Shown here one piece after another: positions 18,866 to 26,793 of a stretch of DNA of 64,000 nt; within the stretch, counting starts at the first letter, position 1, and each line of letters opens with the position of its first letter. The position numbers and the translations under genes were made by a program. The DNA lies in the NCBI GenBank assembly GCA_002471345.1, contig DKPS01000111.1, positions 41,645 to 105,644 on the forward strand. Reading direction: 5' to 3'. The notes beneath the pieces were generated by a model, which was not told the origin of the DNA, made no database searches, and saw only the letters and a list, made by a program, of their open reading frames with translations. This stretch comes from Saprospiraceae bacterium UBA7328. GTDB lineage: Bacteria > Bacteroidota > Bacteroidia > Chitinophagales > Saprospiraceae.

Positions 18866-18909
18866 AGTATTCCCACAAATACCTCAATCTCCAATTCTAT
18901 GCACTTTCG

Positions 18910-18937
18910 AAAGTCTCTCCTTGCGAGAGACTTTTTT
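18910..18937 (+). terminator. intrinsic terminator between convergent genes
   Basis: A perfect 10-bp stem AAAGTCTCTC / GAGAGACTTT with a 5-base loop. A T tract (18932-18937) gives it plus-strand polarity. Its right edge touches the stop codon of the convergent MoeB-like gene at 18936. Confidence 0.85.
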
Positions 18938-20018
18938 ATTTCAGATACGATTTAAGTCCTCCCTCAAGGCTCAGCAAATTATCAAAGTCATGTTCTTTTT
19001 TTAGAAAAGTTAGAACACTCATACTTCGTTTACCTGTTTGACACACTAATACAACTGGAATGTCATCTTCAATTTGATGCGTTTCTGTTTTGATTTTGGA
19101 CACAGGAATATTTTGACCTTCGATATTTATAGAAGCATATTCTTCTTTTTCTCTTACGTCTATCAGTTGAAAAACTTTATCTTCTTCAATCCATTTTTTC
19201 AATTCAGCAGTATTGATTATGTCTCCTAACTCATAAGACCCTTCATTTAAACCACAGAAGACTTCATAATTGATTAGCTCAGTGATTGTAGGAGATTCTC
19301 CACTAAGTGGATTGTCTTTTCTCTTCTTGAATTTGATAATTTGACTTTGACAACTTTTGGCATCATACACTAGAAGCTTGTTACTCAATACTTCTCCAAG
19401 ACCAGAAAGTATTTTGATGCATTCATTAGCCATCATACTTCCTATGATACCTGGCAAAACGCCAATAACGCCCCCTTCTTCACAATTGGGCACTTCTCCA
19501 GGAAGTGGAGGATTAGGAAAAAGGTCTCTATAGTTAGCACTTCCTTTATAATTAAAAACGCTTACTTGGCCTTCCCACCTGTAAATCGCTCCATAGACCA
19601 AAGGCTTGCCTTCCAAATAACAGGCATCATTAGCTAAATATCGAGTAGGAAAGTTATCAGTACAATCTATGATTAGGTCATATGATTTTATAATCTCTAG
19701 CGCATTCTCAGTTTTCAGGTCGGTTTGAATTCCTTCAATCTTTATATCAGCATTTAAAGCTTGCATCTTTTTATGCGCTAAAGACGCCTTACTTTGACCT
19801 ATTTCGGCTTCTGTATAAATAACTTGCCTATGCAAATTTGTCTTAGATACCACATCATTATCGATAATACAAATATGACCAATACCAGCTGCCGTGAGAT
19901 ACTGCATCACTGGCACTCCTAGTCCTCCTGCACCAATGATTAATACCTTTGCATCAGAAAGGTTTCTCTGCCCCTCTACACCAAAATCTGGTAATATGAC
20001 CTGTCTGTGATATCTCAT
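18936..20018 (-). CDS. MoeB/ThiF-type adenylyltransferase with C-terminal rhodanese domain
   Basis: Predicted E1-like enzyme that adenylates the C-terminus of a ubiquitin-like sulfur carrier (MoaD or ThiS) and, through its rhodanese domain, may supply the sulfur. The N-terminal part has RYHRQVILPDFG, the nucleotide loop IGAGGLGVPVMQYL and the IDNDVVSKTNLHRQ segment. A CEEGGVIGVLPGIIGS stretch surrounds the candidate catalytic Cys. The rhodanese domain (about residues 265-360) has the active-site loop CQTGKRS. The classical MoeB zinc cysteine pairs are not evident. No moa or thi gene is adjacent. It lies 5 bases after the cyclase gene on the same strand, so they form an operon. Confidence 0.88.
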   Translation of the reverse strand: MRYHRQVILPDFGVEGQRNLSDAKVLIIGAGGLGVPVMQYLTAAGIGHICIIDNDVVSKTNLHRQVIYTEAEIGQSKASLAHKKMQALNADIKIEGIQTDLKTENALEIIKSYDLIIDCTDNFPTRYLANDACYLEGKPLVYGAIYRWEGQVSVFNYKGSANYRDLFPNPPLPGEVPNCEEGGVIGVLPGIIGSMMANECIKILSGLGEVLSNKLLVYDAKSCQSQIIKFKKRKDNPLSGESPTITELINYEVFCGLNEGSYELGDIINTAELKKWIEEDKVFQLIDVREKEEYASINIEGQNIPVSKIKTETHQIEDDIPVVLVCQTGKRSMSVLTFLKKEHDFDNLLSLEGGLKSYLK

Positions 20019-20023
20019 TCAAG

Positions 20024-21112
20024 CTATTTACTCAATTGGTAAATCATTATTTCTTCTGATTTTCCTTTCAATTCTAGTTTCCCTATTGCTTTTGTAACAA
20101 TTTGATTCGATTTATCACTTTGCTCCATTATCCAATGAGATACTAATAGGTCTGCATCATATGTATTGCACAATGCCTGAATTCTTGCTGCTGTGTTAAG
20201 CACATCTCCAGAAAAAACTATTTCTTTTTTGACAGTGCCTATTTGTCCAGTACTGACCTTACCACCATGTATACCTGCTTTAAAGTCAGGTATTATTCCG
20301 TATTTCTTTTGATAAAAATTCTCTCTAGTCCTAAAAAGTGATTTTGCATCAAAGAATGCTGCAATTGCAATGTCACAATTATTTACACTATCTGTTTTCC
20401 ATGTTGCAACAATTTCATCCCCAACAAATTGATATATCTCTCCATCATAAGCTACAATTGGCTCTGTCAAGTCAGCAAAATAATCATTGAGAAAACTAAA
20501 GTATTCTTCATGTCCTAATCGTTCGGCTATGCTTGTAGACGACTTCATATCAAGAAACATAAAAATTCGAGATTCTACTCTTGGTTTGTGGTATTTACCT
20601 GATAAAAAATTAACAAGGACATTAGGCCCCAAATAATTAGTAATTTCAGATATAAATACAGCTCCCATTGTTCCAATGCCTGCAAAAATGATTACACTCC
20701 AGAATGCCAGATTATTCACGAAAACACCCAATTTTTCCATAACCTCTGTGTCAAGTATTGAAAGGTTTAATTGATATGCATTGCTAAAAATTGTCATTGT
20801 GATTAAAAAGAGAATAAGTATTCCTAGATAGATAAGGGATTTGATAATAAGCTTTACTAAAAATGGTTTATGTCTAAAAAGTGTATTTATTACCAATACT
20901 TCAAGAACTCCAAACAAGCTACCCATTAATATTGCTCCTGGAACAATAGATATAAGTGCTCCTTTGAAATCATATGGATTGCCAGTAGCAGGATAAGTTT
21001 CAGAGTCTCCAAGTATACCTCTTTCTATAATGACATATACCAACCCTAAAGTGAGCCAAAGGATGATGAAAATGGCTATCCGTCTAAGTGCTATTTTGAT
21101 TTTAGGTGACAA
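20024..21112 (-). CDS. membrane-anchored class III adenylate/guanylate cyclase
   Basis: Predicted to make cAMP or cGMP from ATP or GTP. The N-terminal half has four hydrophobic helices (about residues 10-30, 50-76, 86-108 and 132-155). The C-terminal catalytic domain starts near residue 180 and carries the two metal-binding Asp residues, D188 in IFMFLDMKSSTSIAERLG and D232 in IYQFVGDEIVATW. The late FSGDVLNTAARIQ segment holds the transition-state Asn/Arg region. This four-helix plus cyclase layout recurs in Bacteroidota. The start is TTG at 21112, because an in-frame stop lies a few codons upstream and there is no nearby ATG. It overlaps the divergent hydroxylase gene by 7 bases. Confidence 0.88.
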   Translation of the reverse strand: MSPKIKIALRRIAIFIILWLTLGLVYVIIERGILGDSETYPATGNPYDFKGALISIVPGAILMGSLFGVLEVLVINTLFRHKPFLVKLIIKSLIYLGILILFLITMTIFSNAYQLNLSILDTEVMEKLGVFVNNLAFWSVIIFAGIGTMGAVFISEITNYLGPNVLVNFLSGKYHKPRVESRIFMFLDMKSSTSIAERLGHEEYFSFLNDYFADLTEPIVAYDGEIYQFVGDEIVATWKTDSVNNCDIAIAAFFDAKSLFRTRENFYQKKYGIIPDFKAGIHGGKVSTGQIGTVKKEIVFSGDVLNTAARIQALCNTYDADLLVSHWIMEQSDKSNQIVTKAIGKLELKGKSEEIMIYQLSK

Positions 21113-22038
21113 TATTGAAAAGGTACGTTATTAAATGTGATTCGTCTTTTATTCTTCATTATCGGAAAAAATTCAATATTAAAGAAAATAAAAAATATGC
21201 CTACGATTCTTTGACCATTGCAGGGTTTATGCTTTTTCTAGGCATTTTGGAAGCTTTTGGAGGCTTATATCATCACTCCAAGCGCACAAAAGATGACTGG
21301 TGGATAGAGTTATTAAGTTTTGTCCACTCATCTACTGTTTCTAAACCGCTCATAGTTGTCGTTTCGGCTTTTATTCTTGGGGTTTTTCTAACTGAATATG
21401 AAGGCGTATTTACAGAAACTCCAATGTGGATTAGTCTTCCTTTTGTACTTCTTATTTATGACCTTTTTCAATACTTGTATCACAGAAAGGCTCATGAGAG
21501 GAAATGGTTATGGAATCTTCATCGCCCACATCACTTGGGACACGAAATGGGAGTTTTAGTCACTTTCAGGGAAAATATATTCTATGTGATGCTTATTCCT
21601 AATATTTGGTTTTTAGGAATCATGACTTATCTCGGGATGGGCGTTGCAATAATCATTGCTTTGGTCGCAAAGTATATAGTAGTAGTAGGTGCTCACAGTG
21701 AAGTCAGATGGGATCAGTGGCTTTACAAATATAATTTTCTTAATCCTTTAGCCTGGATTATAGAACGCACGATTTCTACACCTGCAACTCATTTTGCACA
21801 TCATGGGAAGACCTCAAAAGATGGTATCAGTAATCCCACAGGAAATTTTAGCAATATGTTTTTCTTTTGGGATATTATATTTGGTACAGCATTGATTACA
21901 AGAAAATACCCAGTAGAATTTGGAATTGAAAATGACCCTAAAGATCATTGGGTAGCTCATTTGTATTGGCCAATTATAAAATCTGATAAAGACGGTAGTG
22001 AGATTGTCAATGGTTATGAAAGGAAAAAACTACATTAA
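21106..22038 (+). CDS. fatty acid hydroxylase / sterol desaturase family membrane enzyme
   Basis: Predicted di-iron membrane oxygenase. The His clusters are in order: HRKAH (after LIYDLFQYLY), HRPHH (in WNLHRPHHLGHEMG) and HFAHH (in THFAHHGK), together with several long hydrophobic segments. The substrate is probably a lipid acyl chain or isoprenoid, and the family does not allow a finer call. The 310-residue length assumes a GTG start at 21106; a TTG three codons later is also possible. Both choices leave almost no room for a promoter between it and the divergent cyclase, so each transcript must start inside the other gene. The decayed CDGSH gene follows directly. Confidence 0.85.
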   Translation: MTILKRYVIKCDSSFILHYRKKFNIKENKKYAYDSLTIAGFMLFLGILEAFGGLYHHSKRTKDDWWIELLSFVHSSTVSKPLIVVVSAFILGVFLTEYEGVFTETPMWISLPFVLLIYDLFQYLYHRKAHERKWLWNLHRPHHLGHEMGVLVTFRENIFYVMLIPNIWFLGIMTYLGMGVAIIIALVAKYIVVVGAHSEVRWDQWLYKYNFLNPLAWIIERTISTPATHFAHHGKTSKDGISNPTGNFSNMFFFWDIIFGTALITRKYPVEFGIENDPKDHWVAHLYWPIIKSDKDGSEIVNGYERKKLH

Positions 22039-22040
22039 AA

Positions 22041-22252
22041 TCACCTTTAAGAGAAGAGGTAAATTCTAATATAGATTATTAGCACTGTACCTGTGGATAT
22101 GGCAGTGATCAGCCATTTTGTATTGGATCTCATAATGGAACTAATAACAAGCCACTCAAAGTGTCTTTTGATACTGACAAAAAGTATCCTGGTGTGCCTA
22201 CAAAATGACAAAAACACCTCCATTCTGAGATGGCTCACACAAAAAATTATGA
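22041..22252 (+). pseudogene. decayed double-CDGSH iron-sulfur protein gene
   Basis: The first motif is intact in ligands: CTCGYGSDQPFCIGSHNGT (from 22086, frame 2086/3) keeps the three Cys and the His of a CDGSH 2Fe-2S site, although the usual Asp is Ile. It is followed by KPLKVSFDTDKK. After a frameshift near 22190 the second motif reads CAYKMTKTPPF, then TGA (22226-22228) where the cluster Cys should be, then DGSHKKL. A TAG (22080-22082) interrupts just before the first motif. The span of about 70 codons equals a whole bacterial double-CDGSH protein. Such proteins bind redox-active 2Fe-2S clusters, but this copy cannot be translated as one chain. Confidence 0.75.
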
Positions 22253-22262
22253 TATATGTGAA

Positions 22263-22643
22263 TTAAACGTCTTGGTGGATTTGAATATAGTTGCCACATG
22301 AATCTTCAAAGACCGCTGAAGTTCCCCACTCATTTGTTTTTGGTTCTTGCTTAAATTTCACACCTTTTTCTGAAAGTCTTTGAAATTCAGCTTTAACATC
22401 TTCGGACCCTAGTATTAAGATAGGTAGTCCTTGCCTATATGCTTCTTCCTGAAAAGTTTGATAAAAAGTACTTCCTATTGGCTCCAAAAACAAAGTGGTA
22501 CCCTTAGGGTTTTCTGAAGAAACTACAATTGCTAATTGAGCTTCAGGCATAAACATGAAAGACTGAAACCCTAAAACTTCGGTATAATATTGGTGTGCTT
22601 CAATAGGGTTTTTTACAGGAATGCTTGTCATTTTGATCGTCAT
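22263..22643 (-). CDS. VOC-fold (glyoxalase/bleomycin-resistance-like) protein
   Basis: A 126-residue single-chain VOC protein. Two beta-alpha-beta-beta-beta units are visible: MTIKMTSIPVKNPIEAHQYYTEVLGF at the start and GVKFKQEP..AVFEDSCGNYIQIHQ at the end, with a metal-ligand-like Glu/His pattern (FLEP, IQIH). Members include dioxygenases, glyoxalases and drug-binding proteins, and nothing here decides between them. It is transcribed toward the CDGSH remnant and lies 52 bases after the phoX-like gene on the same strand, which it may follow in one transcript. Confidence 0.8.
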   Translation of the reverse strand: MTIKMTSIPVKNPIEAHQYYTEVLGFQSFMFMPEAQLAIVVSSENPKGTTLFLEPIGSTFYQTFQEEAYRQGLPILILGSEDVKAEFQRLSEKGVKFKQEPKTNEWGTSAVFEDSCGNYIQIHQDV

Positions 22644-22695
22644 GGTCGTTCATTTTGATGTGCCGTTTTACAAAGTCAGGTATAAAAGTATAACT

Positions 22696-24300
22696 CTATA
22701 TTCCTTGTATAGCATTAAGTAGAGGGCCCTGAATAGTGACTACAGATGGTGATGGTAGACTATCTCCTCCATCTGGCCAATGACTTGTCAATTCATTTAA
22801 TGAGTTAGACTGACCTCCAGGATGCTGCACACTTAAGAATAAGGTTTTACCATCAGGAGTAAAGAATGGACCTGTCAACTCCGCATCTACAGGAGCACTC
22901 GCAATTTGCACTACTTCTCCAGCATTTTCGCCACTTCTCAGTAGCACAAATAGACCATTATTTTTGAAGCTTACATATGGCCCTTTATTCATTGCTCCAC
23001 CTGAGATATCACTCGTAAACCATAAATTACCACCATTATCAAAAGCCAAATTATCTGGACATGCAAAACCATTCTCCTCTCCTCCTGATAAAAATGTATC
23101 GGCTCTAAATGACAAACTATCATACTTACCTTCTGACTCTTCTATTTTTAAAATCTCCCCGTAATAATTCTTTTTTGTCACATCGTTGGTCAAGGCTATT
23201 AAAACATGACCAGTCACTGGATCGATTTCTATATCTTCCGGTCTGGCTAATGGTGTACCACCTACTAGTTTTGCCGCCTCTCGCAATCTTATTAGAACCT
23301 CTGTTTGATCATTAAAATTTTCTTTTAATATTTCTTGATCGTCTATATTTAAGGACTCCCATTTTCCTTTTTCTATGTTGGCAACATAAAGTTTACCTGA
23401 TTGAAGCGACCCAGGTTTATCTGAAATAAACTTGTAAACGCATTGATCAATTTTATCATCACCACTATATACAACTACTCTTTTGTCGGATAATTCTACA
23501 CAAGTGGCACATTCATGTGCACATCTTCCAAGAGCAACATGTTTTTGACACTCCCCGGTCTGAGGGTCCACTTCCACAACCCAGCCATAATGTTCAGGAG
23601 GATTATCATAATACTCTCCCCAATCATACATGGAACTTGGCTTTATTATTTCACCGGTTTCAAAATCTCTTTCGCCATAACAGCTATGATAATTTTCCTC
23701 ACAAGTCAGAACTGTTCCCCAAGGTGTCACTCCTCCTGCACAATTCTGAAGGGTTCCCATTGCTTTTGATTTGCCCTTTATCTTTTCGGGCCAATTAAAA
23801 GGAATCATGGTATGAGCAGTAATCCTCTTATTAAGAGAAGATGATGGATCATGTTTCCATTGGGCACCTGACTTTTTCAGTTTTAATATACTTCCACCAA
23901 TATTATACATCTCTTTATCGGCTCTCTCTTTTGACTTGGACATTCCATTGGAGACAAACATAGGGTCTACGTATTCATGATTGACCCAAAGCACTCCATC
24001 TTCTGAAGTTTTGCCCGGTATAAATGCAGTATAATCACAATTAAACCCAAATGTGTCCCTTTTGCTTATCTTATCTCCAAATCTCAATAGCACCTTATAG
24101 TCTAGGCCCTCAGATAAAAGTAATTTATCACTGTCAGAAGGTAATATCCCTTTTATTGCAGATTCTAAATTAAAAGCTCTTCTACTGGCTTCTTTGTTAC
24201 AAGCACTTATAAAGGGAGGCAGAAGTGATGTAGCTACTACACCTTTTCCCAAAAATTGGATAAAACTTCTTCTTTGAAATTGCTTGTTTTCTGTTGACAT
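22696..24300 (-). CDS. PhoX-type (DUF839) phosphatase, Tat-exported
   Basis: Predicted calcium/iron-dependent alkaline phosphatase or related phosphodiesterase exported folded by the Tat system. The twin-arginine motif QRRSFIQFLGKG is at residues 9-20, followed by a hydrophobic stretch and a Cys (ISAC), which may be lipidated. The DUF839 core has GVLWVNHEYVDP, NCAGGVTPWGTVLTCEENYHSCYGE and GRCAHECATCVEL, regions that carry the metal-site residues in PhoX. The C-terminal LFLSVQHPGGQS segment is also diagnostic. At 534 residues it is shorter than the 600-700 residue Proteobacterial PhoX. Phosphate scavenging is a plausible role. Confidence 0.88.
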   Translation of the reverse strand: MSTENKQFQRRSFIQFLGKGVVATSLLPPFISACNKEASRRAFNLESAIKGILPSDSDKLLLSEGLDYKVLLRFGDKISKRDTFGFNCDYTAFIPGKTSEDGVLWVNHEYVDPMFVSNGMSKSKERADKEMYNIGGSILKLKKSGAQWKHDPSSSLNKRITAHTMIPFNWPEKIKGKSKAMGTLQNCAGGVTPWGTVLTCEENYHSCYGERDFETGEIIKPSSMYDWGEYYDNPPEHYGWVVEVDPQTGECQKHVALGRCAHECATCVELSDKRVVVYSGDDKIDQCVYKFISDKPGSLQSGKLYVANIEKGKWESLNIDDQEILKENFNDQTEVLIRLREAAKLVGGTPLARPEDIEIDPVTGHVLIALTNDVTKKNYYGEILKIEESEGKYDSLSFRADTFLSGGEENGFACPDNLAFDNGGNLWFTSDISGGAMNKGPYVSFKNNGLFVLLRSGENAGEVVQIASAPVDAELTGPFFTPDGKTLFLSVQHPGGQSNSLNELTSHWPDGGDSLPSPSVVTIQGPLLNAIQGI

Positions 24301-24373
24301 GATACTTCATTTATACATTGGTAAGATAACAAAGCGATATCTATATAGTTTAATATTTAAAACAAATTAAAAA

Positions 24374-24736
24374 TCATGTATTGACCAACATTGAACCTCC
24401 AAGGACTAAAAGACTCCCCACAACAATACTGATCAAAATGTAGGATAAAGCCATTAAGACCATTCCTGTTTTTACCAAATGAAAAACCTCTGCACCAAAT
24501 GCCGAAAAGGTGCTAAATCCACCACAAAATCCAGTTATTAGAAGTAACTTTTGGTGTTCTGTAAGACTATTTTTAGTGAATAAGCCTATCAAAACACCTA
24601 TAATAAAGCAACTAATAAGGTTTGCAGTAAGTGTGGCCCATGGAAATGAATTTGATTGAGGTTTGATCCACAATGAAAATGCATATCTAATACAACTCCC
24701 GAAACCTCCTCCAATAAAGACAAGTAAAAAATTCAT
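24374..24736 (-). CDS. crcB: fluoride ion channel CrcB/Fluc
   Basis: A 120-residue four-helix protein that forms dual-topology dimers exporting fluoride. Family marks: GGGFGSCIRYAFSLW at the N-terminus, WATLTANLISCFIIGVLIG in helix 2, and the GFCGGFSTFSAFG pore segment in helix 3 with its polar track and phenylalanines. Its ATG overlaps the stop of the upstream WecA-like gene by four bases (ATGA), so the two are translationally coupled. No fluoride riboswitch would therefore be expected directly upstream, and none was seen. Confidence 0.93.
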   Translation of the reverse strand: MNFLLVFIGGGFGSCIRYAFSLWIKPQSNSFPWATLTANLISCFIIGVLIGLFTKNSLTEHQKLLLITGFCGGFSTFSAFGAEVFHLVKTGMVLMALSYILISIVVGSLLVLGGSMLVNT

Positions 24737-25797
24737 TGGATTACCTTAGGAGAAAATGACTTTTTGGCAATAGTGGCTCGTTTCAATAATAGGGTAAGTA
24801 TAAAAGAGATGCATACTAAGACACCTATTATCAGTAAGGTGTTGAAATGTTGAATATTTACAACCAAGAGAAAGGCACTTACATTAAATGCCAGAAGAAC
24901 AGTCACAGCTTGAGAATGATTCATACCAGCATCAAGTAATAAATGATGTACATGGTTTCTGTCAGGTGTGAATGGAGAACTCCCTTTTAACACTCTGATA
25001 GCAAAAACTCTTAATGTGTCAAACAGTGGTAATACCAATAAACTAAATGCCACAGCTGGTGCAGATGCAAATGCATATACAGAATGAGCAATGACATTGT
25101 GCTGCTCGATAAATGAAACGGCTAATATTGACATAATAGCTCCGGTCATCAACGAACCTGTGTCGCCCATATATATTTTTGCAGGAGTAACATTGTACTT
25201 TAAAAAAGCGATCATGGATCCAGCGAGACTCAATGAAATTATTGCCAATTCTATTCTTCCTACAAGCATAAACCATACTCCAAAAAATCCTGCGACAAGT
25301 GTACTCACACTTCCTGATAGCCCATTAATTCCATCAATAAGGTTAAATGCATTAATGATAACGACCATTGTAAACAGAGTCAATAGGACACTATTTATAT
25401 AGCTTAAATCTGCAATGCCAAATACACCATACATGCTGGTCAATCTAATGTCAGCCATCACAATTAATAATAAGCACGCAAAGATTTCTCCCAAGAGTTT
25501 TTTGTAGGGGGCCATTGGCACTAAGTCGTCTTTCGCACCAATCAGTAAGATTATTAGAAGAGCACTAAGGATGTATTGATAGTTTTCAGAATAATGATAA
25601 GGTGTCCATAAAAGAATTGAGAAAAATGCTCCTATGAAGATACCCAACCCTCCGAAAGTGGGAATTGGCACTGTATGAATACGATGATCAACAGCCTCTT
25701 CTAATAACCCTCGAGTTCTACTAGCTTTAATAATAGCAGGTATAACCAAAAATGTCAATAAGAATGCATTGATAAAGGCACAAACAATTTCGATCAT
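24733..25797 (-). CDS. WecA/MraY-type polyprenyl-phosphate glycosyl-1-phosphate transferase
   Basis: Integral membrane enzyme that transfers a sugar 1-phosphate (probably GlcNAc-1-P) from UDP-sugar to undecaprenyl phosphate, starting O-antigen, capsule or wall-linked glycans. It has about ten to eleven hydrophobic helices. Key motifs are GAKDDLVPM (Mg-binding Asp pair), NAFNLIDGINGLSG, KIYMGDTGSLMTG and the cytoplasmic DRNHVHHLLLD loop of the WecA subgroup. Presence of HVHH rather than a MraY signature favours a WecA-like role. A TTG is in frame at 25809, but ATG 25797 gives a normal 354-residue protein. It precedes crcB with a four-base overlap. Confidence 0.9.
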   Translation of the reverse strand: MIEIVCAFINAFLLTFLVIPAIIKASRTRGLLEEAVDHRIHTVPIPTFGGLGIFIGAFFSILLWTPYHYSENYQYILSALLIILLIGAKDDLVPMAPYKKLLGEIFACLLLIVMADIRLTSMYGVFGIADLSYINSVLLTLFTMVVIINAFNLIDGINGLSGSVSTLVAGFFGVWFMLVGRIELAIISLSLAGSMIAFLKYNVTPAKIYMGDTGSLMTGAIMSILAVSFIEQHNVIAHSVYAFASAPAVAFSLLVLPLFDTLRVFAIRVLKGSSPFTPDRNHVHHLLLDAGMNHSQAVTVLLAFNVSAFLLVVNIQHFNTLLIIGVLVCISFILTLLLKRATIAKKSFSPKVIQ

Positions 25798-25932
25798 CGC
25801 GTATGTCAATAAGCTCTGGTAATAGAGTCACAAGTTAATATATAAATTATTAAAATATGTTAAATGGCTAATGTGTTACCAAGATGGAGGGAGAAGGATT
25901 TATAATACTCCAAAATGTGGGCCAATTCATAA

Positions 25933-26793
25933 TTAATTGACTAATATTTTTTCCATATCCAATTGATTAAAACAGTCTTGGTTGCCAAATCCTAAATAAA
26001 ATCCACCTCCACCTGCACCACATAATTTTATGCTAAATGTATTGGATTCTAGCCCCTCTTCCCACAACGGTTTTATTGATCCAACTATCGTATAATTCAA
26101 CAGATCATACTGATATTGGCTAATCAATTTAACTAGAGAAAGAAGGTCATGATAATTTCCATTTGAAATGTCCTTTATCAGTTTATCGCTTACTCTTACT
26201 AATTCCTTTTTCTCCTCTTCATGGGATTCCTCCTTGACAAACTTACTTATTAGGTCTTTTGAATTTCTTGATTGGCCTGAGTCAATAAGGTATAAGTTGA
26301 GAGGCATGGCTCTTATATCTATATCAATATGTTTTGGAATACCACCCTTTAAAATGATTGGTCTATTCATTAGAATCACATAAGCATCAAGGCCAGAACT
26401 TTTGCCATGAAAATAATTTTCTATTATAGATAATTCTCTAATAACTACAGAAGGTAGTTTTTTTGAGTTTTGATCAACTGTGAATTCGTATACAGCGGCA
26501 CAAAGGGCTCCGGAACTTCCCAACCCATATCCCCTTGGAATATTTGACTCCAAATAATATCCACTGCTCTTTAGAATCTTAAGTTTTCCTTGATTTACAA
26601 ATGATAAAGAGGACAAGTAGATATAGAAATCATCTAAACTTTCTGAACTTTTACCTTTTGTCCAATAAGCGGAATATCTATGAAATGGAATTGCCAAACT
26701 TGACGCACCATTCAAAACTAAATGTTCGCCAAAAAGCAAAAGCTTTGCTGGATATTTCTTTTTTAATAGGTCCGCTCTATTTCCCACTTCCAT
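25933..26793 (-). CDS. GHMP kinase, probable mevalonate kinase
   Basis: Predicted ATP-dependent kinase of the mevalonate route to isopentenyl diphosphate. GHMP motifs: YPAKLLLFGEHLVLNG (motif 1), PRGYGLGSSGALCAAV (ATP loop), and KLCGAGGGGFYLGFG (motif 3). The HGKSSGLDAYVIL segment places the catalytic Asp as in mevalonate kinases. At 286 residues it is slightly short. The ATG lies inside galE, giving a 31-base overlap, and no later start keeps motif 1 intact. Galactokinase is the alternative raised by the galE neighbour, but the galactokinase signature near the N-terminus is missing. A polyprenyl synthetase gene, a downstream consumer of this pathway, lies 3 kb away. Confidence 0.75.
   Translation of the reverse strand: MEVGNRADLLKKKYPAKLLLFGEHLVLNGASSLAIPFHRYSAYWTKGKSSESLDDFYIYLSSLSFVNQGKLKILKSSGYYLESNIPRGYGLGSSGALCAAVYEFTVDQNSKKLPSVVIRELSIIENYFHGKSSGLDAYVILMNRPIILKGGIPKHIDIDIRAMPLNLYLIDSGQSRNSKDLISKFVKEESHEEEKKELVRVSDKLIKDISNGNYHDLLSLVKLISQYQYDLLNYTIVGSIKPLWEEGLESNTFSIKLCGAGGGGFYLGFGNQDCFNQLDMEKILVN

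Noticed and set aside
22047..22238. 63-residue ORF on the minus strand between the hydroxylase and VOC genes
   Set aside because: It lies antisense to the CDGSH remnant, has no recognisable domain, and its composition fits a shadow of the plus-strand motifs.
24737..24800. Fluoride riboswitch upstream of crcB
   Set aside because: crcB overlaps the upstream gene by four bases, so there is no free leader, and no crcB-motif structure was seen.
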